Source: Salegentibacter agarivorans (lineage in GTDB: Bacteria; Bacteroidota; Bacteroidia; Flavobacteriales; Flavobacteriaceae). Taken from it: 64,000 nucleotides of DNA. Under the pieces are notes generated by a model that was not told the origin of the DNA, ran no database searches, and saw nothing but the letters and a program-made list of their open reading frames with translations. How positions within the stretch are numbered: the first letter of the stretch is position 1; each line of letters starts with the position of its first letter. This document shows positions 34,071 to 44,136 of this stretch, in pieces. The translations under genes and the position numbers were made by a program. The stretch lies in the NCBI RefSeq assembly GCF_900113135.1, contig NZ_FOOH01000010.1, forward strand, positions 62,001 to 126,000, given 5' to 3'.

Positions 34071-35708
34071 TTACTGATCTAACATCATGTACAGAGGTGC
34101 TCCACTAGCTCCACTAGGGAAAGCAATGCCCAATAGGCTGGCTACAGTTGGTGCAATATCAGGGATTTCAGAGCGCTCTGTAGTACTTCCTGGCTTTACT
34201 CCTGCGCCGAAAAAGATGAGTGGAGCATGGGTGTCATATGTAAGACCGCTGCCATGAGTAGATCCGGTTTTAGAATATACAATAGTAGCAGGATTCAAGA
34301 CAAAAACCACATCCCCGCTGCGTTTTTGATTAAACCCATTTTGAAGTAATTCCCTAATACCACTGCTAAAGTTAGCGCCAGTAAGTTGACTACGTGTAAC
34401 TACCTTATCAATCTGAGTCTGTTGAATACAATAGAAAGCCACAGAGTTCTCCAGCTCTTCAACACCGATATTTGCGTCTTTGAGCTTTTCATAATTAAAA
34501 AATATCTGTCCATTGGAAATATTCTGAATTAAATCTTCTTCATTGAATTCATTAAACACGTATTCTTCCAGGTCCTTTGTAAATTGGATATCATCAAAAT
34601 ATCCACCTGGAATCTTTACCGATTGTAAATAAGATGGAACATCTACAGCTCCATGGTCTGCAGTAAGAAATATCGTGTACTCTCCTTTACCAACATAGTT
34701 ATCGAGGAATTCTAACAGTTTTGCTATATTTTTATCCAAACGTAAATAGGTGTCTTCTACTTCTTTAGAGTTTACACCAAAATTATGGCCAACATAGTCT
34801 GTGCTGGAAAAGCTCAATGTTAAAAAATCTGTGATGTTATCCTGGCCAAGATTTTCTCCTTTTAAGGCTGCCAGAGCAAAATCAGTAGTTAAATCATTGC
34901 CAAAAGGTGTAGAACTAATGATACCAAAATCACCATTTTTTCCGCTTAACGATTTTAAATCGTAGGGAAAAGTGGCTGTTTCCTTTCCTGTAAATCCGCG
35001 TTCAAAATCGTTCTCGTCTATTCCACTTGCCGTATAAGTTTCAATATCGTAAAGTGTCTTCCATTCTTTTAGGTAGGATTCAACCTTTCCTGAGTTGTTG
35101 AAATCCTGGACCCATTTTGGTAAATCAACCCTGTAGAATGAACTTGTGATAAACTTTCCTTCATTTCCTCCGTAAAACCAATAAGCTGCATTAGCGGTAT
35201 GCCCGGCTGGCAAAATTGAGCCTCGATCTTTTAACGCCACACCTATAGTTTTACCCTTCATTTGGGTATGTAATCTGTTTTGATCGCTTACAGTGGTGGT
35301 TTTGAGTAATACCGGTGACATTTTTCCGGCCTTTGAATTGGTTCCTACCGGGGATACGGAATCATCATCAGTACAATACACAGATTCTCCCTTTACTTTA
35401 TCAAACCAATTATTGCCAATAATACCATGATTCATAGGGGTTGTACCTGTCCATACTGAAGCATGGCCCGGCCCAGTATAGGTTGGCACATAATTAAAAT
35501 GATGATTTTTAAAATTATATCCTTCTGTGACAAGACGTTTAAATCCGTCGTCTTCAAAACGGTCCCAAAAGCGGGTAAGATAGTCGTATCGCATTTGATC
35601 CACCACAATACCTACTACGAGTTTTGGTTTTTGTGGTTCTTCTTGCTTTTGAGCGTAGTTTTTTGAAATAAATAAGAGACAAATTATTAAAAGATATTTA
35701 GCTTTCAT
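34071..35708 (-). CDS. pafA: PafA-type alkaline phosphatase
   Basis: 545 residues, almost the length of the characterized Elizabethkingia PafA (546). The signal peptide is LLIICLLFISKNYAQ. VVGIVVDQMRYDYL supplies the first metal-binding Asp. YTGPGHASVW contains the nucleophile Thr78. Asn99/Asn100 (IIGNNWFD) and Lys160/Arg162 (ALKDRGSILP) match the PafA-specific substrate-binding residues. LTADHGAVDVP and THGSGLTYDTHAPLIFFG complete the zinc sites. PafA enzymes hydrolyse phosphate monoesters in the periplasm with little inhibition by phosphate, so carbon release from glycerol phosphates is possible. It lies between the esterase and glpF, all on the minus strand. Confidence 0.93.
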   Translation of the reverse strand: MKAKYLLIICLLFISKNYAQKQEEPQKPKLVVGIVVDQMRYDYLTRFWDRFEDDGFKRLVTEGYNFKNHHFNYVPTYTGPGHASVWTGTTPMNHGIIGNNWFDKVKGESVYCTDDDSVSPVGTNSKAGKMSPVLLKTTTVSDQNRLHTQMKGKTIGVALKDRGSILPAGHTANAAYWFYGGNEGKFITSSFYRVDLPKWVQDFNNSGKVESYLKEWKTLYDIETYTASGIDENDFERGFTGKETATFPYDLKSLSGKNGDFGIISSTPFGNDLTTDFALAALKGENLGQDNITDFLTLSFSSTDYVGHNFGVNSKEVEDTYLRLDKNIAKLLEFLDNYVGKGEYTIFLTADHGAVDVPSYLQSVKIPGGYFDDIQFTKDLEEYVFNEFNEEDLIQNISNGQIFFNYEKLKDANIGVEELENSVAFYCIQQTQIDKVVTRSQLTGANFSSGIRELLQNGFNQKRSGDVVFVLNPATIVYSKTGSTHGSGLTYDTHAPLIFFGAGVKPGSTTERSEIPDIAPTVASLLGIAFPSGASGAPLYMMLDQ

Positions 35709-35742
35709 GGATAGGGCTTTAATAAAAAATTGATAGATGAAT

Positions 35743-36477
35743 TTAAATATTTAAAAGAAGATATATGGCCGCTGCTATAGTGGCACCAATTAAAGGACCT
35801 ATAATTGGTATCCAGGAGTAATTCCAATCGCTTTCGCATTTATTTTTTATAGGAACCAGAGAATGAATAATTCTGGGACCTAGATCCCTGGCAGGATTGA
35901 TAGCATAACCGGTAGTTCCTCCTAAAGAAAGACCGATAGCCCATACTAAAAAAGCAACTGGTATGGCACCCAGAGAACCCATACCTATAGGAGTTTCACT
36001 TTCATTTCCCATTACAGGATTTGTTACATAGAAAATAACGAATATTAAGGTAAAGGTTCCAATAATTTCACTTAGTAAATTTGAAAATTTATTTCTAATA
36101 GCAGGGGCTGTACTGAACGCAGCTAAATGTAATGCAGAATTACTGGTGCAATTAAAATGTTCGCGATAAATGGCCCAAACTAGAAAACTTCCAGCCATTG
36201 CACCTAACATTTGTGCACCTATAAATATAGGTACTTTAGTCCAGGGGAATTCTCCAGCTATGGATAATCCTAAAGTTACTGCAGGATTAATATGTGCGCC
36301 ACTATAAGGTGCGGCGATCACTACACCTGTAAAAACCGCCAACGCCCAGCCGGTGGTAATTACTATCCAACCCCCATTATTTCCTTTCGTTCCTTTTAAA
36401 ACCACGTTGGCAACCACACCATTCCCCATTAATATTAAAAACATGGTACCGATAAATTCAGCGGTAAATTCATTCAT
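35743..36477 (-). CDS. glpF: glycerol facilitator (aquaglyceroporin)
   Basis: 244 residues with six membrane helices. The two NPA boxes are HINPAVTLG and AINPARDLGPR. The Asp after the second box (NPARD) is typical of glycerol facilitators as opposed to water-only aquaporins. It lets glycerol diffuse across the inner membrane. It is last of glpD-glpK-glpF, 6 bases after glpK. The pafA gene starts just 34 bases beyond its stop on the same strand, so phosphatase and facilitator may share a transcript, linking extracellular dephosphorylation to glycerol entry. Confidence 0.95.
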   Translation of the reverse strand: MNEFTAEFIGTMFLILMGNGVVANVVLKGTKGNNGGWIVITTGWALAVFTGVVIAAPYSGAHINPAVTLGLSIAGEFPWTKVPIFIGAQMLGAMAGSFLVWAIYREHFNCTSNSALHLAAFSTAPAIRNKFSNLLSEIIGTFTLIFVIFYVTNPVMGNESETPIGMGSLGAIPVAFLVWAIGLSLGGTTGYAINPARDLGPRIIHSLVPIKNKCESDWNYSWIPIIGPLIGATIAAAIYLLLNI

Positions 36478-36483
36478 GATATT

Positions 36484-37974
36484 TTAGTTTTTAGACCAAC
36501 AATTAGTGGTGTTTATAGCACGTTGCCAACCCTCTAGCATTTCTTTCAAGGGGATTTTATCATTAGGGTTAAAACTTTCCATAACTTTCCATTTTGCTTT
36601 TATTTCTTCTATATCTTTCCATATTCCTGCACCTAATCCGGCTAAATAAGCTGCTCCCAAAGCGGTAGTTTCCGTGATTTCAGGCCGTAAGATACGAGTA
36701 TTCAGAATGTCCGCCTGGATTTGCATCAAAAGGGAATTCACCGTAGCCCCGCCATCTACCCTTAATTCTTTAATACTTATTTTGCTATCAGCTTCCATAG
36801 CTTTTACTACATCATAGGTTTGGTATGCTATGCTTTCCAAGGCAGCCCTGGCAATGTGACTTTGGTTGCTTCCCCTGGTAATTCCTACAATAGTACCCCT
36901 AGCGTGCTGATTCCAGTGAGGAGCGCCTAAACCTGCAAAGGCGGGTACAAGATAAAGTCCATCAGTAGTTTCTACTTTTGCAGCTAATGCTTCTATTTCT
37001 GAAGCAGATGAAATTAATCCCATTCCATCCCGTAACCATTGTACTACAGCCCCAGCAATGAAGATGCTTCCTTCAAAAGCATAATTTATTTTATCCCCTA
37101 TTTTCCAGGCAATAGTTGTAACCAATTTGTTTTTTGAAATTATGGGTTTATCACCAATATTCATTAAAAGAAAACATCCAGTACCATAGGTGTTTTTTGC
37201 CATTCCTTTTTCGGTACACATTTGTCCAAATAGAGCGGCGTGCTGATCACCTGCAATTCCGGTTATGGGAATTTTTTTCGAAAAAATCTCTCCTGAAGTC
37301 ATAGATAGATCTCCACTGGAATCACAAACTCTGGGAAGCATGCTTTTTGGAATTTTAAACAAAGCTAATAGTTCCTCGTCCCATTCTAAGGTATGAATAT
37401 TATAGAGTAAGGTTCGAGAAGCGTTTGTTACATCCGTTATATGGTCTTTACCATTACTTAAATTCCAAACCAGCCAGGAATCAATAGTTCCTAAGGCCAG
37501 TTTTCCTGCTTTGGCTTTTTCTTTAGCCCCTACAACGTTTTCGAGTATCCACCTGACTTTGGTAGCGAGAAAATAAGCATCTAAAACTAAACCGGTTTTT
37601 TCTCTTACCATCTCTTCGTGTCCCTCTTTTTTCAAAAAATCGCAATAGTCAGAGGTCCTACGATCTTGCCAAACTATGGCGTTATATACTGGTTCTCCTG
37701 TTTCACGATCCCATACCACCGTGGTTTCTCTTTGGTTGGTGATTCCTATTGCCTGAATATCATCTGACTTAAGTTTAGCTTTGGAAACTACTTCCGCAGC
37801 GACACTGATCTGGGAAGACCAAATTTCTCCTGGATCATGTTCAACCCAGCCAGGTTTTGGAAATATTTGCTCAAATTCTTTCTGCGCAACAGAAACCGGG
37901 CTTCCATTTTTATTGAATATAATAGCCCTGGAGCTCGTGGTTCCCTGGTCAAATGATAGTATATACTTTTCCAT
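36484..37974 (-). CDS. glpK: glycerol kinase
   Basis: 496 residues, the normal length for this FGGY kinase. The N-terminus [17 protein letters not shown] is the phosphate-binding loop of the family. [19 protein letters not shown] and VWQDRRT are conserved substrate-site blocks. [13 protein letters not shown] and [15 protein letters not shown] fit the FGGY carbohydrate kinase pattern. It makes sn-glycerol-3-phosphate from ATP and glycerol in the cytoplasm and traps the glycerol brought in by GlpF. Only 2 bases separate it from the glpD stop codon, so the operon is tight. Confidence 0.96.
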   Translation of the reverse strand: MEKYILSFDQGTTSSRAIIFNKNGSPVSVAQKEFEQIFPKPGWVEHDPGEIWSSQISVAAEVVSKAKLKSDDIQAIGITNQRETTVVWDRETGEPVYNAIVWQDRRTSDYCDFLKKEGHEEMVREKTGLVLDAYFLATKVRWILENVVGAKEKAKAGKLALGTIDSWLVWNLSNGKDHITDVTNASRTLLYNIHTLEWDEELLALFKIPKSMLPRVCDSSGDLSMTSGEIFSKKIPITGIAGDQHAALFGQMCTEKGMAKNTYGTGCFLLMNIGDKPIISKNKLVTTIAWKIGDKINYAFEGSIFIAGAVVQWLRDGMGLISSASEIEALAAKVETTDGLYLVPAFAGLGAPHWNQHARGTIVGITRGSNQSHIARAALESIAYQTYDVVKAMEADSKISIKELRVDGGATVNSLLMQIQADILNTRILRPEITETTALGAAYLAGLGAGIWKDIEEIKAKWKVMESFNPNDKIPLKEMLEGWQRAINTTNCWSKN

Positions 37975-37976
37975 AA

Positions 37977-39620
37977 TTATTTGGTTTCTATTTCTTGGGA
38001 TTTTCTATTTACTGGGTTATAAGGTTCGGGTAAGTAATTTTGTGCCATTTTAATGAAATTTTTTATCTGGTGATTTTGCCAGGAAGAATCTTTTCCTAAA
38101 ACATCAGCCATGATTATTGCCGTTTCTTCAGCTGCATCAATAGCTGCTCTTGCATCCAAAAATAACAAACGCGTTCTTCTGGCTAAAAAATCTTCTATTG
38201 TTCTGGCCATCTCATACTTTGCCGCCCATACCACTTCAGCTTTCAGAACTGGAAATTCTGGGTTAAGTCGTTCCTGTAGTTTTGGATTCTCCTCGGCTAA
38301 TTTCATAATTAAGTCTGCATCACTACCGTAAATATCTAGATGATTCCCCGTTACTTTCTGGGTAGCACCGTGTATTTTTAAATGATCAGTTTTACTGGGT
38401 GATTTTTTCAAATTCCCCGTTTCAATAGCGAAATCAACGGTGTCTTCAGCCATTTTACGATAGGTAGTCCATTTTCCCCCGGTAATCGTTATAAGGTTAG
38501 ATCTGGAAACCGTTAGTTTATGATCTCTGGAAATTTCTTTAGTTCCTTTGTCTTTATTAGGCTGCACTAATGGTCTCAAACCCGCAAACACACTTAAAAT
38601 ATCTTTCTTAGATGGTTTCCTGGTTAGGTATTCTTCAAGATTGTTTAATATAAAGTCTATTTCACTATCAAGGGCACTTGGTTCCAAAAGGTGCTGTTCT
38701 ACAGGGGTGTCGGTAGTTCCTACAAGAAGATGGTCGTGCCACGGTAGTGCAAACAATACTCTTCCATCTGAAGTTGAAGGAATCATTAGCGCGTGATCAC
38801 TTTTCATAAAAGATTTATCTAACACTAAATGAATTCCCTGGCTTGCCTTAACTAACGGGATTTTCGAAGAATCATTCATCTTAAGAATGTTATCTACAAA
38901 AACCCCCGTGGCATTGATGACAACTTTCGATTTAAAATTATACACGTTGCCGCTTTCGATATCTTTTGCTTTTACACCCGTTATTTTTTTGTTTTCATCC
39001 TTGCTAAGTTCGGTTACTTCAAAGTAATTAAGAAGATTGGCCCCCTGCTCAGCTGCACTTTGGGCTAAATTTATTGCAAGACGTGTATCGTCAAACTGCC
39101 CATCGAAATAAAGAACTCCTCCATTAAGGTTTTTTTTATTTATGTTTGGTAAATGGCTTAAAGTTTCCTCTCTGTTCAAGAATTTAGTTTTTTGAAATCT
39201 TAAACTTTTTGCCATCCAATCATAAATCTTTAAGCCAATTCCATAATAATACTTGTCCCAGGCTTTATAGCTTGGAATTATAAAAGGTAGCATTTTTACA
39301 AGATGAGGTGCATTTTTAATCATTAGCCCTCTCTCTTTCAGGGCATCCATAACTAAGCCTAAGTTTCCCTGCGCTAGATATCTTACTCCTCCATGTACAA
39401 GCTTTGTGCTTCTACTCGACGTCCCATTTGCGAAGTCTGCCTGCTCTAAAAGTAATGTTTTAAGGCCTCTTGAGCTGGCATCCAGAGCTGTCCCCAGTCC
39501 TGTTGCCCCTCCGCCAATAATTATTACATCCCAAATTTTAGAAAGGTCTAATTTAGAAAGTATGTGATCTCTTTTAAAAGAATCATTATCCGAATTCTCA
39601 CGAGTATTTGTTTTTTTCAT
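37977..39620 (-). CDS. glpD: glycerol-3-phosphate dehydrogenase (FAD-dependent)
   Basis: 547 residues from ATG at 39,620. The frame is open to 39,659, but a -7 box lies in that stretch, so the shorter start is chosen. The FAD-binding N-terminus is [20 protein letters not shown], followed by [20 protein letters not shown], the GlpD/GlpA signature. [14 protein letters not shown] is the second conserved block, and the C-terminal alpha-helical domain includes [20 protein letters not shown]. Membrane-associated, it oxidizes glycerol-3-phosphate to dihydroxyacetone phosphate and passes electrons to quinone. It is first in the glpD-glpK-glpF operon and has a well-formed promoter with a candidate operator over it. 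Confidence 0.95.
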   Translation of the reverse strand: MKKTNTRENSDNDSFKRDHILSKLDLSKIWDVIIIGGGATGLGTALDASSRGLKTLLLEQADFANGTSSRSTKLVHGGVRYLAQGNLGLVMDALKERGLMIKNAPHLVKMLPFIIPSYKAWDKYYYGIGLKIYDWMAKSLRFQKTKFLNREETLSHLPNINKKNLNGGVLYFDGQFDDTRLAINLAQSAAEQGANLLNYFEVTELSKDENKKITGVKAKDIESGNVYNFKSKVVINATGVFVDNILKMNDSSKIPLVKASQGIHLVLDKSFMKSDHALMIPSTSDGRVLFALPWHDHLLVGTTDTPVEQHLLEPSALDSEIDFILNNLEEYLTRKPSKKDILSVFAGLRPLVQPNKDKGTKEISRDHKLTVSRSNLITITGGKWTTYRKMAEDTVDFAIETGNLKKSPSKTDHLKIHGATQKVTGNHLDIYGSDADLIMKLAEENPKLQERLNPEFPVLKAEVVWAAKYEMARTIEDFLARRTRLLFLDARAAIDAAEETAIIMADVLGKDSSWQNHQIKNFIKMAQNYLPEPYNPVNRKSQEIETK

Positions 39621-39644
39621 TCTATTTTGACTAATATTCTGTTT

Positions 39645-39676
39645 CAAATATATTATCAAAATGAAACTAAAACAAA
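39645..39676 (-). promoter_or_regulatory. promoter of glpD-glpK-glpF
   Basis: On the minus strand, TTTG is followed after 20 bases by TATATTTG, a full match to TTTG-N19/20-TAnnTTTG. It lies 25 bases before the glpD ATG. Confidence 0.65.
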
Positions 39677-39732
39677 CAAAAAGTAATTTTTTATACTTAT
39701 TTTTGATTTTAAATTATTTTGTTTGTTTATTT
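39669..39732. promoter_or_regulatory. candidate GlpR operator pair upstream of glpD
   Basis: AAAACAAACAAAAAG (39,669-39,683) and TTTTGTTTGTTTATTT (39,717-39,732) are inverted relative to each other. The first copy overlaps the -33 box of glpD. DeoR-family operators are often repeated A/T-rich boxes of this kind. Related boxes lie before the porin and susC-1. Confidence 0.42.
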
Positions 39733-39984
39733 GATGTAGTAAGAATTTGACAAATAGACCCAAAAACAATGATATGATAAGAATTAATTCGTTTTATATG
39801 CTGGATAAATCCTGACCTCCAAATGAAACTACTGAAACCTCCTAAGCTGAAATCTAAGAGAGAAAATATCTGGAGACATCTTAGGTATGACATACATTCA
39901 TTAGAAGATATAACCTTTTGATTACGTTTTATAAATAATAGCTTTCAATTTAAAACTGAAATTTACACCTCAAAATAGATTAGC
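39733..39984. other. intergenic region before the metallophosphoesterase gene
   Basis: AT-rich spacer between the divergent glpD and phosphoesterase genes. I see no ORF, repeat or RNA. Promoters for the rightward gene should be here but no good -7 match stands out. Confidence 0.4.
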
Positions 39985-41562
39985 ATGAAGATTTTTAAAC
40001 TTATTACTTATTTATTAATTACAATCCCTGGGTTGGTAATAGCGCAAAACGCAACAGGCACTATCTTCGAAGATAAAAACGGTAACGGAAAGCTGGATTC
40101 CAATGAAGCAGGAATACCAAATGTTGCCGTAACCAATGGCGAAAATGTAGTGCTTACAGACAAAAAGGGAAAATATAAATTACAGGCCTCCAACGATTTT
40201 ATCATTTCCGTAATCAAACCTTCTGGATATGATTATCCAGTAAACGAAAATAATTTACCTCTATTTTATTATAACCATAAACCCAAGGGCTCACCAGATC
40301 TAAAATATGAAGGGGTTGAAGCTACGAGTGATTTACCGAGGAAATTGGATTTCCCTTTAATTAAAAACGACGATGAAAAAGAAAATTTTTCAGCTTTGAT
40401 ATTTGGGGACCCCCAGGTGTATAATGAAGATCAAGTGAGTTATTTTGAAAAAGGTCTGGTTTCCCAGGTAAATAAAAATGAAAATATATTATTTGGAATT
40501 TCGCTGGGAGACCTTGTAGGAAATAATTTAGATTTATTTAATCCATATATCCAGGTAATAAAAAAAATAGAACTACCGTGGTATAATGTTTTGGGTAATC
40601 ACGATCTCAATTTTGATGTGGATAGGGATGAGCATAGTGATGAAACTTTTGAAAAGTTTTTCGGTCCTTCTAATTATGCTTTTAATTATGGTAAGGTACA
40701 TTTTATTGTCCTGGATGATATATTATACCCGGATCCGCGGGATAATAAAGGATATTGGGGAGGTTTTAGGGAAGACCAACTTAACTTTATTGAAAACGAC
40801 TTAAAACATGTTCCCAAAGATCATTTAATTGTTCTGTCTTTCCATATTCCATTAAGCGAACCTAATGGAGACGCTTTTAGGAATGAGGATAGGCAACGAC
40901 TGTTTGAAATATTAAAAGATTTCCCAAATACTCTTTCTCTCTCGGCACATACCCATATTCAGAAACAGGATTTCTTTAATAAAGATGACGGCTGGCACGG
41001 AGAAAACCCCCATCACCATTTTAACGTGGGAACAACTAGTGGGGATTGGTATTCCGGTAAACTCAATGATAATGGTATTCCAGTATCAACTATGCGTGAC
41101 GGGACACCTAAGGGGTATGCAGTTATAAATTTTAAGGATAATAAATACACCATAGATTACCAGGTTGCAGGTGAGTCCAAAGATTATAAAATGCAGATAT
41201 TTTCGCCTAGAGTAGTGGCTAAGGACCAAAATACCAAGGCAGGTATTTATGTTAATTATTTTATGGGAAGCGAAAATGATAAAGTTGAATACCGAATTGA
41301 TGACGGATCGTGGTCAGTTATGAAATATGTAGAAGATTATGATCCATCTTACGTAGCTATGGTTTATGAATGGGATTTAACCGAAGAATTGTTTTCCGGT
41401 AGACGACCATCTAATCCTATTAAAAGTAAACACCTATGGCGTGCAAAGATTCCAACGAAATTAGCTGAAGGAGTTCATACTATTGAAGTAAAAGTTGAAG
41501 ATATGTTTGGAAGAATATTTACGCAGACCCACGAGTACAGGATTGTTCCACAAGATAAATAG
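39985..41562 (+). CDS. secreted calcineurin-like metallophosphoesterase, three-domain type
   Basis: 525 residues with a signal peptide (LITYLLITIPGLVIAQ). The N-terminal ~90 residues form a SdrD/Cna-B-like beta domain (GTIFEDKNGNGKLDSNEAGI), then come the catalytic domain and a C-terminal beta domain. Metal ligands appear in order: GDPQ (~142), GDLVGN, GNHD, SFHIPL and SAHTHIQ. This matches the Bacteroidota Metallophos_N / Metallophos / Metallophos_C architecture. It would hydrolyse phosphate mono- or diesters in the periplasm. Its placement next to glpD and before the membrane regulator supports an organic-phosphate role. Exact substrate unknown. A terminator follows. Confidence 0.9.
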   Translation: MKIFKLITYLLITIPGLVIAQNATGTIFEDKNGNGKLDSNEAGIPNVAVTNGENVVLTDKKGKYKLQASNDFIISVIKPSGYDYPVNENNLPLFYYNHKPKGSPDLKYEGVEATSDLPRKLDFPLIKNDDEKENFSALIFGDPQVYNEDQVSYFEKGLVSQVNKNENILFGISLGDLVGNNLDLFNPYIQVIKKIELPWYNVLGNHDLNFDVDRDEHSDETFEKFFGPSNYAFNYGKVHFIVLDDILYPDPRDNKGYWGGFREDQLNFIENDLKHVPKDHLIVLSFHIPLSEPNGDAFRNEDRQRLFEILKDFPNTLSLSAHTHIQKQDFFNKDDGWHGENPHHHFNVGTTSGDWYSGKLNDNGIPVSTMRDGTPKGYAVINFKDNKYTIDYQVAGESKDYKMQIFSPRVVAKDQNTKAGIYVNYFMGSENDKVEYRIDDGSWSVMKYVEDYDPSYVAMVYEWDLTEELFSGRRPSNPIKSKHLWRAKIPTKLAEGVHTIEVKVEDMFGRIFTQTHEYRIVPQDK

Positions 41563-41596
41563 TAGATTAATTTATCCATTAAAATTTATAGTTGAG

Positions 41597-41630
41597 AATG
41601 CCCATCCTCATACGATGAGCATTTTCTTTT
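41597..41630 (+). terminator. terminator after the metallophosphoesterase gene
   Basis: AATGCCCATC pairs with GATGAGCATT (one mismatch) around CTCATAC, followed by TTCTTTTT. Confidence 0.65.
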
Positions 41631-41792
41631 TGATATGGATTCCTAAAAATTTACTTCAGAAATTAAATTTTGTTTCTTAAATGTTAGAGACGATGAGCTT
41701 ATAAATAAAATGGGATGTGCATTAGGTTGTCGAACCAAAACTCTGAGTTTTTTTACTAACTTTCTCCCACTTTAACCTCTGTTTAAAAACCT

Positions 41793-44036
41793 ATGATGAG
41801 ATTCTTCATTTTAGTTGCTATTTTATGGAGTGTTTGCAGCTGGGGGCAAAACAAACACCCTGATTCCTTGTGGCTTTCAAAACCAGAAAGTTCTGATTTT
41901 CCAGGTGATCTACAAAAAGGATATAATGCTTTTTTTATTGAAACCCTACCTGAATTTCAAAGCAATTTTAATGGTCTGAAGCCATTATTTACTTCCGAAA
42001 AGCAGATTCTTTTTATACATGATTTTAAGCCGAAAGAATTACAGAATATTTCCCCGGACACATTAAAAATATCCAGTAATCTTTTTGAATCCTCAGAAGA
42101 AATAAAGCTGTTTATTGTAGAAAATAAACGATTTAATAATATCCTTTATCAGCCTGATTCCCTTACTGATTTAGGACTTTGTAAAGAATTTAACCGCGTT
42201 AATACAGACAGTTTAAAAAGTAAAAAAGAGATCGATTTTTTTCTGCAAGATTTATTACATACGAAGGGAGTGGTACCGGATCTTATTGTATCTCCTTATA
42301 TAGCGGATATAGGATATTTAAAAGAGAAGTACTATAAAGAGCCAGTATATAGAGCGAAGGTTACATATAATAATGAAGAATTAAATAATGTAAGTTGGAA
42401 AGAATTCCCCCATTTAGAAACCTGTGGTGTCTTTAGAACCAGTGATTCGACCTTATCACCGCAAAAAAGGGGATTTATGTTTTCTCCTGACATCTACAAT
42501 TTTACCGATAAGAATACAAGAATCTCCGGCCCTAAAACATTTCGCGCCATAAAATATGAATTAGGGGAAAGGTTAAGATACTCCTTACCTCTGGAGGATG
42601 AAATTAATAATCTGGCAAATCGGACTGACAAAAGTACTCCAACAGATATAGATTTTGTAGAAGATATAAATAGAGAAAAAAGCGTCAGTATTTTTAATGG
42701 TGCCTCGAGTTACATAGATATTAGGAATAAACCGGAGGAGTGGCTAGAAGAAATAAGTATTAGCGCCTGGATAAAACCTGATGAGGTAGATGGAAGTTTT
42801 AGTTTAATTGGTAAAGGGGAAGCCTTCTCAGCTAAAATTTATTTTGGTAGATTACAATTTACTACTACCGGAATTAAAGATCATACTACATCAAAGCGTG
42901 TAATAAAAAAGGGGGAGTGGACTCATGTGGCTTTTGTATATGTGCCAAAACAAAAGCTTTATTTGTATGTAAACGGGAGTTTGGTAGAGGAGATAGCTGC
43001 TTCGGATATTCGACAGACCGATCATGCTTTACTCATAGGAACAAATCTCTGGGGTCAATACTATTCCGGGCTAATGAGTGATTTAAAAATATGGGATAGA
43101 GCATTAAGTGATGATGAAATCAAAAGTGTTTATTTGGAGAAAACGGATGATAATCATCATTCTTTCCTTGCCGATAATTGGTTGTATTTATCCGGTCTTT
43201 TTTTGATTCTAATAATCCCTGCATTCTTTATTTTCCGAAAAAAGCCCACAGCAAAACAAGAAACCCCGACCCTGGAGGACAAAGCCCTGGCTCCAATTCA
43301 TCAAAATATCAAACTAAACAGCATTAACTTATTAAATGGGTTTAAGGTGTGGAACTTGAATGGAGAAGATATTACTTCTAAGTTTTCTCCAAAGCGCCGA
43401 GAACTATTAATCCTGATCTTATTATTTACATTGAAGGATAGCGGAATTACTTCCAAAAAACTCAGTGATATCCTTTGGCCTGGATTTCCTGCTCAAAACA
43501 AAAAAAATAACAGAAGTACTCAAATAAAGGAATTAAGAAAAATTTTAGAGAAACAGCTTGAATCTGAAATCTTGTTTGACGAAAAGAAATGGCAACTTGA
43601 AATTGCAGAAAATGGTAAAATAGATGTCTTCACTCTAAATAAAATACTACCTGATTTTTGGTCATCAGAAAAGGAAATTCATTCTGAGGTTCAGGCTATT
43701 GAATTTGCCAGAATTGTTTCGAAAGGACCTTTATTACCCCAGGTAGAGGTAGAGTGGCTGGATGCTATTAAAGCCGAATATAATTCCAGGGTATTGGACT
43801 TATTAAGTCCATTTCTTGAAAATGAAGTTTTAAATAGCGCTGAAAAAATTGAAGTTATTGAAGCAATTTTGGTGGTAGATCCTTTATTTGAACCTGCAGT
43901 TAGGAAAAAAGTTTCTTGTTTATTACAACAGGAAAAATATGGTTCCGCAAAAAAAACCGTTGAAAACTATAAAAAACTTTACGAAAGCTATTACAACGAG
44001 ACTATTGAGCCGGAATTTATGAAAATAGTTAAATAA
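41793..44036 (+). CDS. membrane-spanning regulator: periplasmic LamG sensor plus cytoplasmic SARP-like DNA-binding region
   Basis: 747 residues. A signal peptide (FFILVAILWSVCSWGQ) leads to a ~250-residue periplasmic domain (GYNAFFIETLPEFQ, VVPDLIVSPYIADIGYL) that vaguely recalls a catalytically dead PI-PLC/GDPD barrel. A LamG/concanavalin-like domain follows (~300-450: VSIFNGASSYIDI, ISAWIKPDEV, GEWTHVAFVY, LMSDLKIWDRALSDDEI). One membrane helix at ~462-484 is followed by RKKP, so the C-terminus is cytoplasmic. There, FSPKRRELLILILLF, GITSKKLSDILWPG and STQIKELRKILEK resemble the winged helix of SARP/OmpR-type activators. A helical part resembling a bacterial transcriptional activator domain comes last. 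Probably a one-component sensor of an extracellular sugar-like ligand. Not a family I can name. Confidence 0.72.
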   Translation: MMRFFILVAILWSVCSWGQNKHPDSLWLSKPESSDFPGDLQKGYNAFFIETLPEFQSNFNGLKPLFTSEKQILFIHDFKPKELQNISPDTLKISSNLFESSEEIKLFIVENKRFNNILYQPDSLTDLGLCKEFNRVNTDSLKSKKEIDFFLQDLLHTKGVVPDLIVSPYIADIGYLKEKYYKEPVYRAKVTYNNEELNNVSWKEFPHLETCGVFRTSDSTLSPQKRGFMFSPDIYNFTDKNTRISGPKTFRAIKYELGERLRYSLPLEDEINNLANRTDKSTPTDIDFVEDINREKSVSIFNGASSYIDIRNKPEEWLEEISISAWIKPDEVDGSFSLIGKGEAFSAKIYFGRLQFTTTGIKDHTTSKRVIKKGEWTHVAFVYVPKQKLYLYVNGSLVEEIAASDIRQTDHALLIGTNLWGQYYSGLMSDLKIWDRALSDDEIKSVYLEKTDDNHHSFLADNWLYLSGLFLILIIPAFFIFRKKPTAKQETPTLEDKALAPIHQNIKLNSINLLNGFKVWNLNGEDITSKFSPKRRELLILILLFTLKDSGITSKKLSDILWPGFPAQNKKNNRSTQIKELRKILEKQLESEILFDEKKWQLEIAENGKIDVFTLNKILPDFWSSEKEIHSEVQAIEFARIVSKGPLLPQVEVEWLDAIKAEYNSRVLDLLSPFLENEVLNSAEKIEVIEAILVVDPLFEPAVRKKVSCLLQQEKYGSAKKTVENYKKLYESYYNETIEPEFMKIVK

Positions 44037-44136
44037 ATCAGAAATTTCTTCATTTTTTACCCCATTTATTACCCCTAACATTACTTCTTCCTTAGTTAGA
44101 TTTACGCAGTTAAAAAATTAAATCTATCTAATAACT

